64,000 nucleotides of DNA from Cellulomonas chengniuliangii (GCF_024508335.1 NZ_CP101988.1:310001-374000), one strand, 5' to 3'; counted from the first letter of the stretch, positions 23,159-31,853 are shown. Notes: generated by a model not told the origin, from the letters alone. Program-made: numbers and translations.

Positions 23159-23911
23159 ATGGCCACGCCCATCACGGTTGAGGCGACCGGCACCGCGGTC
23201 CGCCTCGTCGACATCCACAAGACCTACCCGGGCCGCGAGCCCGTCCACGCCCTGCGCGGGGTGTCCCTGGAGTTGCTCGCCGGCTCCGTGACCGCCGTCG
23301 TCGGCCAGTCCGGCTCGGGCAAGTCGACCCTGCTGAACTGCGCGGCAGGGCTCGACACCCCCAGCCAGGGCTCCGTCGTCGTCGGGGGTCATGACCTCAC
23401 GACGCTGCGACCCGACGACCTCACCCGGTTCCGCCGCGAGCACGTCGGCTTCGTCTTCCAGGCCTACAACCTCATCGGACACCTGACGGCCGGCGAGAAC
23501 GTGCGGCTGCCGCTCGTGCTCGCCGGCCGCCCGGTCGACCCGGCGTGGGAGTCGGCGCTGCTGGAGTTCCTCGGCGTGCCGCACCTCATGGACCGGCTGC
23601 CGGGCGAGCTGTCCGGCGGGCAGGCCCAGCGCGTCGCGATCGCCCGGGCGCTCATCACGCGGCCCGCCGTCGTCTTCGCCGACGAGCCCACGGGCGCGCT
23701 GGACTCCCGGACCGGGGCCGCGGTGCTCCAGGTGCTGCGGGACACGGCCCGCGAGCTCGGGCAGACCGTCGTCATCGTGACGCACGACGCGGGGGTCGCC
23801 GCAGCGGCAGAGCGGGTCGTCGTCCTCGCGGACGGGCTGGTCGTCGACCAGCTCGAGCACCCCACCCCTGAGCGGGTCACCGCCAGCCTCCTCCTCACGA
23901 AGGGCCGGTGA
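23159..23911 (+). CDS. ABC transporter ATP-binding protein (MacB/LolD type)
   Basis: This is a 250-residue ATPase with Walker A GQSGSGKST (about 56-64), Q-loop FVFQAYNLIGHLT, signature LSGGQAQRVAIARAL and Walker B VVFADEPTGALDSRTG. The DEPTGALD form is characteristic of the LolD/MacB/FtsE class that pairs with FtsX-type permeases. It overlaps the downstream permease start by four bases (GTGA). An upstream inverted repeat suggests regulation. Substrates of this class include antimicrobial peptides and lipoproteins; the specific one is unknown. Confidence 0.93.
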   Translation: MATPITVEATGTAVRLVDIHKTYPGREPVHALRGVSLELLAGSVTAVVGQSGSGKSTLLNCAAGLDTPSQGSVVVGGHDLTTLRPDDLTRFRREHVGFVFQAYNLIGHLTAGENVRLPLVLAGRPVDPAWESALLEFLGVPHLMDRLPGELSGGQAQRVAIARALITRPAVVFADEPTGALDSRTGAAVLQVLRDTARELGQTVVIVTHDAGVAAAAERVVVLADGLVVDQLEHPTPERVTASLLLTKGR

Positions 23912-25797
23912 GCACGATGTGGCAGCTCGCGTCCTCGGGCGTCCGCGCCCACCGCGGGGCCTTCGCCGGCACCGCCGTCGTCCTGGCCGTCGCCGCGGCC
24001 GTCCTCGCCGTCACGGGCGTGCTCTTCGAGTCGGGCCTGCGCCTGCAGGGCGAGGGGGACGCGTCCGCCGGAGGCCTCTTGGTCTCCCTCTCGACCTCCT
24101 ATGCCGGCACGCTGATCGTCGTCGTGGTGATGGTCGTCGCGGCGACCGTCAGCCTCGCGCTGCGCAGCCGTCGCCGTGAGTTCGCGCTGCTGCGTGCGGT
24201 CGGCGCCACCCCGTCGCAGGTGCGGCGTTCCGTCACCCTCGAGGTGGCCGTCGTGTCGCTCGTCGCGGCCCCGCTGGGCGCGGTCGCCGGGCTGTTCGGC
24301 GCCCGGCTCCTCGACCCGGTGCTCGTCCGCAGCGGGATGGTCGCGCCCGACTTCGCGTCGCACCTCTCGCCGCTGCCCGTCCTGGCCGCCGTCGCCCTGA
24401 TCGCGGTCACCGCGGTGCCTGTGGGCCGGCTCGGCGCCCGGGAGGCGGCACGCACCGCACCGACCGCGGCGCTCCAGCAGAGCGCCGTCGAGGACCGCCA
24501 CGTGGGGCTCGGCCGCCGGATCACCGCGCTGGTGATGACCCTCGGGGGCTTGGCCATGGCGTTCAGCCCGCTGTGGATCCCCGGCACGACCGGGAGCGCG
24601 GCGGCGTCGCTGTCCGCGTTCCTGCTCATCGGCGCCGCTGCGCTCGCGGGGCCCGTCCTCGTCGGCTGGATCTTCGACCGCGTGGCGCGGGCGCACCCGT
24701 CCGGTGGCCGCCCGGCCACGATGCTCGCGGTCCGCAACGTGCGCGGCTTCTCCCGGCGGCTCACGACGGTCGTCGTGCCGCTCGCGCTGGTCGTCTCCGC
24801 GGCGACCATCCAGACCAGCGTGGACCGGGCCATGACGACCGCCATCGAGCAGGAGTTCGTCGCGGCCGTCGCCACGGACCTCGTCGTCACACCGACCGAG
24901 GACGCCACGCAGGACCTGGCCGCGCAGGTCGCCGCCGCGCCCGGCGTCGAGGCAGCCGTCCCGCTCGGGACCCTCCCGGGAGAGGTCCGCAGCGTGGACG
25001 ACGGCGCGGAGACCTGGGAGGCGGCTGCTCTGCGGGTCGTGCCCGCCGACACCGCTGCGCTCGACCCCGACGTGGAGAAGGGCTCACTCGCCGACATCGA
25101 CGCCCCGGACACGGTGGCCGTCAGCAGCGACACGGCGTACACGAGCGGCGCCGGCCTGGGCGAGACGCTCACGATCCGGCTCGGCGACGACGTCGTCGAC
25201 GCCACCGTCGTCGCGGTGTACTCCCGTGGCCTCGGCGTCGGGGGGATCGTCACCGGTGCGGCGACGGCCGAGGCGCACGGGCTGCCCGTGATGGCCGACA
25301 CCCTGCTGGTCGACGTCGCTGACGGCACGGACGTCGCGGACGCCACAGCCGCGATCACCGCCCTGGGCGCCACCGCGGCCGACCCGAGGACCCACATCAC
25401 CGCGACGGTCCAGGCCGGGGGCGACAACGCGGTCGGGAACGCGCTCCTCATGCTGCTCCTCGCCGTCGTCGCGGTCGGCGCCGCGAGCACGCTGGCCATG
25501 ACCACGGTGGCGCGCCGCGACGAGCTCGCGCTGCTGCACCGCACCGGCACCACCCGCCGCCAGCTCCTGGGCATGACCACCGTCGAGGCCGCGATCACCG
25601 GCGTGACGGCATGGGTGGTGGGAACGGTGGCGGTGGCGCCCGCGGTGATCGGCGTGAGCGCGGGGATGCTCGAAGGGCTGCCCGTGGTGGCTGTGCCGGC
25701 GTACGTCATCGTCAGTGCGGCCGTGGTCGCCTTCGCCCTCGTCGCGACCGCGCTCGCGGCACGCCCGACGACCCGGGTGGCGACTGCCGTCGCGTAG
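23908..25797 (+). CDS. FtsX-like ABC transporter permease
   Basis: The 629-residue permease has an N-terminal helix (about 13-38) and a first FtsX domain of three helices at about 70-175. Two more helices near 205-250 lead to a large extracellular MacB-like domain (about 300-505) and a second FtsX domain from about 510 to the end. The conserved RRREFALLRAVGATPSQVRR and RRDELALLHRTGTTRRQLL segments are coupling helices. The GTG overlaps the ATPase gene by four bases, and a perfect terminator follows 25 bases after the stop. The pair is a self-contained exporter or mechanotransmission complex. Confidence 0.92.
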   Translation: MSTMWQLASSGVRAHRGAFAGTAVVLAVAAAVLAVTGVLFESGLRLQGEGDASAGGLLVSLSTSYAGTLIVVVVMVVAATVSLALRSRRREFALLRAVGATPSQVRRSVTLEVAVVSLVAAPLGAVAGLFGARLLDPVLVRSGMVAPDFASHLSPLPVLAAVALIAVTAVPVGRLGAREAARTAPTAALQQSAVEDRHVGLGRRITALVMTLGGLAMAFSPLWIPGTTGSAAASLSAFLLIGAAALAGPVLVGWIFDRVARAHPSGGRPATMLAVRNVRGFSRRLTTVVVPLALVVSAATIQTSVDRAMTTAIEQEFVAAVATDLVVTPTEDATQDLAAQVAAAPGVEAAVPLGTLPGEVRSVDDGAETWEAAALRVVPADTAALDPDVEKGSLADIDAPDTVAVSSDTAYTSGAGLGETLTIRLGDDVVDATVVAVYSRGLGVGGIVTGAATAEAHGLPVMADTLLVDVADGTDVADATAAITALGATAADPRTHITATVQAGGDNAVGNALLMLLLAVVAVGAASTLAMTTVARRDELALLHRTGTTRRQLLGMTTVEAAITGVTAWVVGTVAVAPAVIGVSAGMLEGLPVVAVPAYVIVSAAVVAFALVATALAARPTTRVATAVA

Positions 25798-25822
25798 CGC
25801 GGGCGACCGACCGACCGCGCGC

Positions 25823-25864
25823 GCAGCCCTGGCCCCGCACCCCGTGGCGCGGGGCCAGGGCTGC
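25823..25864 (+). terminator. 16-bp stem terminator after the ABC operon
   Basis: GCAGCCCTGGCCCCGC (25823-25838) pairs exactly with GCGGGGCCAGGGCTGC (25849-25864) around a ten-base loop. Confidence 0.85.
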
Positions 25865-25935
25865 CTGGGAGGTGGAATGCCGTCTCCGAAGGGTCGCCCC
25901 GTCCGTTGCGCCCAGCCGTTCGGAAGGGCGGGGTC

Positions 25936-26095
25936 CTACCCGTGCTCGGGACGGGCCGGCGCCCGCCCGTCGTCGTCCCGCGGTCCGAAGAGCTGGAGCG
26001 CCTCGAGGGATCCGGGCGCGTCGGCGAGATCCGCGAGCTGCCGACGGGAGCGCCGCGAGTACAGCATCCGGGTGGCTCGCGGGGGTTCATCCCCC
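25936..26095 (-). pseudogene. 3' remnant of a TIGR03083-family (mycothiol-dependent MPI-like) gene
   Basis: Read on the minus strand, this piece encodes RMLYSRRSRRQLADLADAPG followed by SLEALQLFGPRDDD and stops at TAG 25936-25938. It is a clear copy of the C-terminus of the gene at 45765-46442 (VVYSRRSRRQVGALTDAPG, then VESLQVFGLRDDD). At DNA level 26038-26062 and 45846-45870 differ by one base in 25. Only about 50 codons remain and the catalytic N-terminal domain is missing. It is probably the residue of an old gene duplication or of recombination between paralogues. Confidence 0.72.
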
Positions 26096-26126
26096 ACGGC
26101 GCGTCCGCGTCCACCAAGATGTGCGG

Positions 26127-27419
26127 GTGAGTGCTGCAGGGATCGTCGACCGACCGGAGCCCGTCCGCAGCTTCCGGTGCGCGCTGTTCGTGGACTTCGA
26201 CAACGTGTACATCGGGCTGCGCCGGCTGGACCCGGCGGCGGCCGACGCGTTCGCGAACAACCCCGCGCACTGGCTGAGCGAGCTCGAGTCCGGCACCGAC
26301 TCGGAGGGCGAGTTCACGCGGCGGTTCCTGGTCCGCGCGTGCTACCTCAACCCGTCGGCGTTCTCGCAGTTCCGTCCCAACTTCACGCGAGCCGGGTTCC
26401 AGGTGGTCGACTGCCCGTCGCTGACCCAGCAGGGCAAGTCGAGCGCCGACATCAACCTGGTGCTCGACGCGGTGGACGCACTGAACGCCTCCACCCGCTA
26501 CGAGGAGTTCGTCATCGTCTCGGCGGACGCGGACTTCACGCCCCTCGCGCTGCGGTGCCGCGCGGACGACCGGCGCGTCACGATCATCACCGCCGGCCCG
26601 GCCGCTGCGGCGTACCGGGCGGTGGCCGATGCGGTCGTCACGGCCGACGACCTGGCCGAGCTCGTCATGCCGGCGGTGGAGACGGCGGCGGTGGCCGAGA
26701 TCGTGGAGTCGGAGCCCTCTCGGGAGCGCACCGCGGCCGCGACCGAGCCCGTGCCCGCAGAGGCCGCCCCGCAGCCGGCATCGAGCTCGCCGGGGCGCCG
26801 GGCCGCGCTGCGCAGCGTGCGTGCCGCGGACCGTCCGATCCTCGCGGGGAGCGTCGCGCAGATCGCGCAGAAGGCCGACCCGACGCTGCCCGCGACCCGC
26901 TGGGAGGGCGCCGGCAGCTTCTTCGCCTGGCTCGCCCAGCACGTCCCGGAGGTGGCCGCTGCCTCGCGTCCCGCCCCCGGGTTCGTGTGGGACCCGAAGC
27001 GCTTCGGCGAGGCGGACCTGCCCGGCGCGGTGGCCGACGTGGACCCGAGCGCGCTGCAGCGCCAGGTCGTGGCGGTCACCGACACCCCGGGGCTGAGCGC
27101 CAAGCAGTACCGCGTGGTGCTGACCGCGCTCGCGGCTGACCTCGCCGCGCACCCGTTCGAGCGGGCCGAGACGTCACGGCGGGTGCGCGACGTCTGTCGC
27201 GCCAAGGGAGCGCTCGTTGGGCGCTCGACGGTCAACTACGTCATCTCCGGCGTGCTGTTCGCCGGGCTCACCCTGGGGCCGGGCACGAGCGCGCGCGACC
27301 TCGCGGAGGCGTGGGCCGAGAACGTCGTCGGCCTGTGCCGTGGGGCGCGCATGGAGCTCAGCCCCGGGGACGTCGCGGCGATCCGCGCCTGGGTCGGGGG
27401 CGGCCTGCTCGACGCGTGA
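26127..27419 (+). CDS. NYN-domain (PIN-like RNase) protein
   Basis: The 430-residue protein has an N-terminal NYN/LabA domain: FVDFDNVYIGL with acidic residues at 23 and 25, QGKSSADINLVLDAVDAL near 112-129, and the acidic FVIVSADADFTPL near 138-150. These Asp residues form the metal site of PIN-like RNases. A flexible Pro/Ala linker (about 195-230) leads to a C-terminal part resembling an OST-HTH-like helical module and an all-helical tail. Such proteins may act in RNA turnover. GTG 26127 is chosen because coding bias begins there. It is not in an obvious operon. Confidence 0.82.
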   Translation: MSAAGIVDRPEPVRSFRCALFVDFDNVYIGLRRLDPAAADAFANNPAHWLSELESGTDSEGEFTRRFLVRACYLNPSAFSQFRPNFTRAGFQVVDCPSLTQQGKSSADINLVLDAVDALNASTRYEEFVIVSADADFTPLALRCRADDRRVTIITAGPAAAAYRAVADAVVTADDLAELVMPAVETAAVAEIVESEPSRERTAAATEPVPAEAAPQPASSSPGRRAALRSVRAADRPILAGSVAQIAQKADPTLPATRWEGAGSFFAWLAQHVPEVAAASRPAPGFVWDPKRFGEADLPGAVADVDPSALQRQVVAVTDTPGLSAKQYRVVLTALAADLAAHPFERAETSRRVRDVCRAKGALVGRSTVNYVISGVLFAGLTLGPGTSARDLAEAWAENVVGLCRGARMELSPGDVAAIRAWVGGGLLDA

Positions 27420-27476
27420 CGCGGCCACCCGTGCTCGGCGTCTTTTCCAGCGTCATTGTCGAAAGTATGGCGATCC

Positions 27477-27530
27477 GTTACCTGAATGGGACTGCTGTTA
27501 CCTGACTGGGATTGTCGCGTGACTGTCACG
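27477..27530 (+). promoter_or_regulatory. Tandem direct repeats and a palindrome upstream of the vWA lipoprotein
   Basis: GTTACCTGAATGGGA (27477-27491) recurs as GTTACCTGACTGGGA (27497-27511) with a 20-base period, about two helical turns. The exact palindrome CGTGAC-T-GTCACG follows at 27518-27530. The local DNA is AT-richer than the genes. This looks like a promoter region with binding sites for a regulator. The function is inferred. Confidence 0.45.
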
Positions 27531-27587
27531 TGCTGTTCCCGGACCATGCCGAGCGCCATGCTTCAGTCCTCGACAATGGAGGCGACG

Positions 27588-29204
27588 ATGCGCGTTCGGT
27601 CATTAATAGGCGCTCAGTTCCCAGCGGATTCACGCATTCGGGTAAACGTTCCCGCACGAGCGCGGACCCGCATGATCGCCGCTGTGTCGGTGGTCGCGGT
27701 CGCGGTCGCGTTGGGCTCGTGCAGCACGGACGGCACGATGGACGGCTCCGCGGCGCATGACGTGGCCTACGAGGACTCCGTCGCGCCCGAGGCGTGGCGT
27801 GACGCCCCGATGGACGCGCAGGAGGAGTACGACGACTCGCCGGAGCAGCCGTTCCAGGACGTCACGACGAGCCCGTTGTCGACGTTCGCGTCCGACGTCG
27901 ACACCGCGTCGTACAGCAACCTGCGCCGCCAGCTGCTCCACGGCGTCGCGCCGGAGGGGGTGCGGATCGAGGAGCTGGTCAACTACTTCGACTACGACTA
28001 CCCGGCCCCCGAGGCTGACGCGGTGGACCCGTTCACCGTCACCACGCAGATCGCGGACGCGCCCTGGGCGCCCGACCACCAGCTCGCCATGATCGGCGTG
28101 CAGGCCACGGCCGCGGTTCCCACCAGCCGCGGCAACAACATCGTCTTCCTGCTCGACGTGTCCGGCTCGATGGGCGAGCCGAACAAGCTGCCCCTCCTGG
28201 CCGATTCGTTCGAGCTCCTCGTGGACCAGCTCGACGAGGACGACACCGTCTCCATCGTGACCTACGCGGGTAGCGAGCAGGTGGTCGCCGACTCGGTGCC
28301 GGGCGACCAGCGCGACCACCTGGTCAGGGCCCTGCGCGAGCTGCGGGCCGGAGGATCGACCGGCGGCGCTGCGGGACTGCAGACGGCGTACGAGCTGGCG
28401 TCCAAGAACTTCGTCGAGGGCGGGAACAACCGGGTCGTCCTGGCGACCGACGGAGATTTCAACGTGGGCCCGTCCACCCCCGAGCAGCTCACCGACCTCA
28501 TCGAGGAGCACGCCCGGTCGGGGGTGTACATCTCGGTGCTCGGATTCGGGATGGGGAACCTCAAGGACAACACCATGGAGGCCATCGCCGATCACGGGAA
28601 CGGCAACTACGCGTATATCGACACCATCGACGAGGCGCGCAAGGTTCTGGTGGACGAGTTCGACTCGACGATGTTCGTCGTCGCCCAAGACCTCAAGGTC
28701 CAGGTCGAGTTCAACCCCGCGACCATCGCCCAGTACCGGCTGCTGGGCTACGACAACCGGCGCCTCGAGGACGAGGAGTTCGACGACGACACCAAGGACG
28801 CCGGCGACGTCGGCGCCGGGCACTCGGTCACCGCGTTCTACGAGCTCGTGCCCGCTCGAGGCGAGGCGCGCGGCGACGACCTCGACTACCAGACCGTCCA
28901 CGCGGGCGACTCCACCGATTTCCTGACCGTGCATGTGCGCTACAAGCAGCCGGGCGCCACCGCCAGCACCGAGGTCGTGCACCCCGCCACCGCCAGCGCC
29001 TACACCCGGACGCCGTCGACCGACTTCAGGTTCGCCTCCGCGGTGGTCGAGTTCGGCCTCGCGGTGACGGGATCACGGCATGCCGCGGACGCCGACCCGG
29101 GCCGGGCGCGCGAACGCGCCGCCGCCGCGTCCGGCGAGGACGCCTACGGTCTTCGATCAGAGTTCGTCGGCCTGATCGACACCTATCTGGGCCTCACCGA
29201 ATGA
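27588..29204 (+). CDS. von Willebrand factor A domain lipoprotein (YfbK-like)
   Basis: The 538-residue protein begins with a basic N-region and a hydrophobic core ending in the lipobox ALGSC, so Cys45 should be lipidated and the protein anchored outside the membrane. Residues about 75-165 match the vWF_A N-terminal domain of YfbK-like proteins (TFASDVDTASYSNLRRQLL). The vWA MIDAS motif DVSGSMG is near 190. The C-terminal region ends with AYGLRSEFVGLI as in the DUF3520 tail. Start ATG 27588 has GGAGG six bases upstream. The function is unknown; the vWA domain implies metal-dependent protein binding. Confidence 0.88.
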   Translation: MRVRSLIGAQFPADSRIRVNVPARARTRMIAAVSVVAVAVALGSCSTDGTMDGSAAHDVAYEDSVAPEAWRDAPMDAQEEYDDSPEQPFQDVTTSPLSTFASDVDTASYSNLRRQLLHGVAPEGVRIEELVNYFDYDYPAPEADAVDPFTVTTQIADAPWAPDHQLAMIGVQATAAVPTSRGNNIVFLLDVSGSMGEPNKLPLLADSFELLVDQLDEDDTVSIVTYAGSEQVVADSVPGDQRDHLVRALRELRAGGSTGGAAGLQTAYELASKNFVEGGNNRVVLATDGDFNVGPSTPEQLTDLIEEHARSGVYISVLGFGMGNLKDNTMEAIADHGNGNYAYIDTIDEARKVLVDEFDSTMFVVAQDLKVQVEFNPATIAQYRLLGYDNRRLEDEEFDDDTKDAGDVGAGHSVTAFYELVPARGEARGDDLDYQTVHAGDSTDFLTVHVRYKQPGATASTEVVHPATASAYTRTPSTDFRFASAVVEFGLAVTGSRHAADADPGRARERAAAASGEDAYGLRSEFVGLIDTYLGLTE

Positions 29205-29256
29205 GCACCGGCTCGGCAGAGTTGGAGGGGCGTCGGCGGCCCCGTAGCCTCCGGCC

Positions 29257-29700
29257 ATGAGCACCCTTGACGAGGTCGGCACGCGTGACGGATGGCGATG
29301 CTGGCTGTGCGACGAGCCGGTCGACCCCGACGCGTCCGTCAACTCCGACCGCGGCCCGAGCATCGACGGCGGAGCGACACCCAAGGGCAAGAAGCCGGCG
29401 CCGGGCTCGGAGCGGCTCGCGCATCGGGCCTGCAACACCCGCAAGGGCGCCGTCAAGCCCGTCGTGGCCTGGTCGTCGTCGCTGTTCGTCGTGGAGCCGG
29501 CGCCCATCGTGGCGACAGTCGAGCGGCTGACCCGCAAGGGCGGGCGCGAGGTCGTGGGCCGCTGCCCGACCAAGGCGGACGGCGAGACGGCCGCAGCCTG
29601 GCTCGTGGACCGGCTCTCGCGGTTCGCCCCCGACCTTCGCGTGACCGCCGCCGTGGAACCAGGCGGCGGGCAGTTCCTCCTCGTGCTCCGCGCAGCCTGA
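29257..29700 (+). CDS. HNH-like zinc-binding hypothetical protein
   Basis: This 147-residue protein opens with GWRCWLCDEPVDPD (Cys-x2-Cys at about 15-18) and contains LAHRACNTRKG near 54-64, which together resemble the zinc knuckle and His-x-x-Cys-Asn end of HNH endonucleases. The intermediate His/Asn pair of a full HNH site is not evident. The C-terminal 80 residues form a small alpha/beta domain without recognised motif. Nuclease activity is therefore uncertain. It follows the vWA gene by 52 bases and may be co-transcribed with it. A terminator follows. Confidence 0.7.
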   Translation: MSTLDEVGTRDGWRCWLCDEPVDPDASVNSDRGPSIDGGATPKGKKPAPGSERLAHRACNTRKGAVKPVVAWSSSLFVVEPAPIVATVERLTRKGGREVVGRCPTKADGETAAAWLVDRLSRFAPDLRVTAAVEPGGGQFLLVLRAA

Positions 29701-29717
29701 GCCCCGCAGTTGTTGAG

Positions 29718-29748
29718 GCGCGGCAGCCGCCTGGGGCTGCTGCCGCGC
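29718..29748 (+). terminator. Hairpin terminator after the HNH-like gene
   Basis: GCGCGGCAGC (29718-29727) pairs with GCTGCCGCGC (29739-29748) around an 11-base loop. Confidence 0.7.
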
Positions 29749-29839
29749 GGAGGGCGGCGCGAGCCCGGCGGACACGTTCCGCAGGTTCGTCAGGGACACT
29801 AGGGAGATCAACCGCAGGTCTTTCGACGAGGAGTCACAC

Positions 29840-30778
29840 GTGCCCCAGGGGACTGTCCGCTGGTTCGACGCCGATCGGGGTTTCGGGTTCATCGCCCCCG
29901 AGGACGAGGCTGAGGACCTGTTCGTGCATGCGTCCGAGATCCTCGGCGAGGACGGGCCGAAGGTGCTCCGCGAGGGGCAGACGGTCGAGTTCGAGATCGG
30001 CGAGGGGGACCGCGGCCCGCAGGCGCGCCGCGTCCAGGTCACGGGCGACCAGCCCGCTGGCGCGCCGGTCGGTGTGCTCGGCACCGTCACCTGGTACGAG
30101 CCGACCAAGGGGTACGGGTTCATCACGCCGGACGGCCGCGGCGCGGAGATCTTCGTGCACAGCTCGGCCATCGTGGGCGGTGGTGTCATCTCCGAGGGCC
30201 AGCGCGTGGCCTTCATGGTCGTCGACGGGGAGAAGGGGCCGCAGGCGGAGCACCTGCTGCCGCTCGGGGCGGACGCCGCCCCGCAGGGAGGCGCTGACGG
30301 GGCGGACGGCACCGTGTCCTGGTACGACCCGGAGAAGGGCTTCGGCTTCGTCGTCCCCGATGCCGGCGGCGACGACGTCTTCGTCCACCACCGCGCCCTC
30401 GCCGGCGGGCTCACCGAGCTGTACGAGGGTGACCGGGTGGCGTACGAGGTCGCCGAGAGCGAGCGGGGCCTGCAGGCACGCAACCTGCACCTCGTGGGCG
30501 AGGCGGCTCCTCAGGGCGCGCCCGCCGGGCCGCCCCCGGGTCGGCCAGGGCGCCAGTCGGCATCCGACGCTCCCGTGCGCGGCGGCGAGGGCGTCGTCGC
30601 CCGCTACGACGCGGAGCGCGGATTCGGCTTCATCACCCCGGACGCGGGAGGCGCCGACCTGTTCGTGCACGTGTCGGTCCTCCGAGGCGCCGAGGCGCTG
30701 CAGGAGGGCGACCGGGTCCAGTACAAGGTGCGCCAGGGCGACCGGGGACCGCAGGCCGACCACGTCGAGCGGCTCTGA
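29840..30778 (+). CDS. Protein with four tandem cold-shock domains
   Basis: The whole 312-residue protein is four cold-shock domains at about 1-68, 79-142, 155-219 and 249-312. Each keeps RNP1 (GFGFI at 14-18, GYGFI at 91-95, GFGFV at 167-171, GFGFI at 261-265). Each also keeps RNP2 (LFVH at 27-30, IFVH at 104-107, VFVH at 180-183, LFVH at 274-277). Linkers between domains 3 and 4 are Pro/Gly-rich. Ordinary Csp proteins have one domain of about 67 residues that binds single-stranded RNA or DNA. Four binding sites in one chain suggest avidity for long RNAs or bridging. The GTG start follows GAGGAG. It is monocistronic. Confidence 0.93.
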   Translation: MPQGTVRWFDADRGFGFIAPEDEAEDLFVHASEILGEDGPKVLREGQTVEFEIGEGDRGPQARRVQVTGDQPAGAPVGVLGTVTWYEPTKGYGFITPDGRGAEIFVHSSAIVGGGVISEGQRVAFMVVDGEKGPQAEHLLPLGADAAPQGGADGADGTVSWYDPEKGFGFVVPDAGGDDVFVHHRALAGGLTELYEGDRVAYEVAESERGLQARNLHLVGEAAPQGAPAGPPPGRPGRQSASDAPVRGGEGVVARYDAERGFGFITPDAGGADLFVHVSVLRGAEALQEGDRVQYKVRQGDRGPQADHVERL

Positions 30779-30798
30779 CCGGACGGGCCTTCCCCGTC

Positions 30799-30906
30799 TC
30801 AGCGGGTCGTGGGGGGAGCTGGGTCGCCTCGGCGGCCTCGCTGAGCGACCCCGAGAGCGGTGACATCGGTCAGCACCGCGTCGGGCATGAGCTCGACGCG
30901 GTGCAT
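30799..30906 (-). CDS. Possible 35-residue peptide
   Basis: The frame MHRVELMPDAVLTDVTALG continues to a basic, Pro-rich end. ATG 30906 has GGAGACCCC just upstream, a good site, and the gene follows the DUF4395 gene by 17 bases on the same strand. It could be a real short peptide of the thioredoxin operon or a chance frame. No family is recognised. Confidence 0.4.
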   Translation of the reverse strand: MHRVELMPDAVLTDVTALGVAQRGRRGDPAPPTTR

Positions 30907-30923
30907 GGGGTCTCCTGGAGAGG

Positions 30924-31466
30924 TCAGCTCGGGGTGGCGCACGTGTCGCCGGGGCAGTGCCGTGGGGGCGTCGCGCTGAACGCGCGCTGCAGGGCGCATC
31001 CGACGCAGATGCCGAAGGCGGTCTCGGCGAACAGCAGCGACAGGCACAGGGCGCACAAGGCGAGCGTCAGCCACAGGGGTGCGGCCAGCAGCCCCATGCT
31101 GGCGCACGAGATGGTGGCCAGCCCGAACCCCAGCCACCAGGCGAACGTCTTCTGCGGCGCCCCGACCCACTCGGGCGCCTGCCGTCGGACGACCAGTCGC
31201 CCGACGGCGAGGGTCGGCGACCAGCGATCGCCGACGGTCACGCGCAACGCCATGTCGAGCATGAAGAACATGCCGAAGGGCTGAAGCGGACGGGCCGTCC
31301 CCGTCGCCGCGGCGAAGCCGAACGCGATCGCCCCCGCGAGGAAGAGGATCCCCGCGGCGGCGCGGACAGCACGCTCGTCGATCACCGGCACGTCGAAGCC
31401 CGGCCTCGCGACGCCGACCAGCGGCGCCGATGTCTGGGCGATCACGATGCGTGGGACGTCGATCAC
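30924..31466 (-). CDS. DUF4395 membrane protein
   Basis: The 180-residue protein has four hydrophobic helices and the DUF4395 pattern: GFDVPVIDERAVRAAAG near 23-39, PFGMFFMLDMALRVTVGDRWSP near 63-84, then a QKTFAWWLGFG helix. The C-terminus holds several Cys (ICVGCALQRAF and HCPGDTC), which could be redox-active or metal-binding. DUF4395 genes often sit beside thioredoxin or rhodanese genes in actinobacteria. GTG 31466 overlaps the thioredoxin stop by four bases. It is probably a membrane partner in thiol or sulfur redox chemistry, by context only. Confidence 0.87.
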   Translation of the reverse strand: MIDVPRIVIAQTSAPLVGVARPGFDVPVIDERAVRAAAGILFLAGAIAFGFAAATGTARPLQPFGMFFMLDMALRVTVGDRWSPTLAVGRLVVRRQAPEWVGAPQKTFAWWLGFGLATISCASMGLLAAPLWLTLALCALCLSLLFAETAFGICVGCALQRAFSATPPRHCPGDTCATPS

Positions 31467-31840
31467 GCGTGCGGCGTGCTGGCGCCGCGCTCCGCGAGCT
31501 GGCGTCGGACGTCGTCCATGTCGAGCGCCCTGGCGCCGTCAACGAGCTGCTCCAGCTGCGGGGCGCGCAGTGCGCCGGGCTGGGAGAAGACGAGGACGCC
31601 GTCGCGGAAGACCATGAGCGTCGGGATCGAGGTGATGCCGAAACCCGCGGCGAGGCCCTGCTCGGCCTCGGTGTCGACCTTGCCGAACACGATGTCAGGG
31701 TTGCGTGCCGCGACGTCCTCGAAGACGGGCGCGAACGCCCTGCAGGGCCCGCACCATGCGGCCCAGAAGTCGACGAAGACGATGCCGTCGCCTGAGACGG
31801 TCTGCTCGAAGGTCTCGGAGGTGAGAGTGGTCGTGCTCAC
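31463..31840 (-). CDS. trxA: Thioredoxin
   Basis: This 125-residue thioredoxin has the classical active site WCGPC (Cys30 and Cys33), the FVDFWAAW strand before it, and cis-Pro in SIPTLMVF near 76-83. A C-terminal extension of about 20 residues (DMDDVRRQLAERGAS) goes beyond the usual thioredoxin fold. It reduces disulfides in the cytosol. GTG 31840 has AGGAGG upstream. It lies between the zinc-ribbon gene and the DUF4395 gene in one operon behind CsoR-family-like operators, suggesting a dedicated, inducible thioredoxin as opposed to the housekeeping one. Confidence 0.93.
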   Translation of the reverse strand: MSTTTLTSETFEQTVSGDGIVFVDFWAAWCGPCRAFAPVFEDVAARNPDIVFGKVDTEAEQGLAAGFGITSIPTLMVFRDGVLVFSQPGALRAPQLEQLVDGARALDMDDVRRQLAERGASTPHA

Positions 31841-31853
31841 GGTTCCCCGCCTC

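Noticed and set aside
24099-27152. A very long open frame on the minus strand of about 1017 codons
   Set aside because: It lies antisense to the FtsX permease and NYN genes. It is an effect of high GC, which removes stop codons. It has no motifs and poor codon bias, and only its small 25936-26095 part reflects a real minus-strand relic (in another frame).
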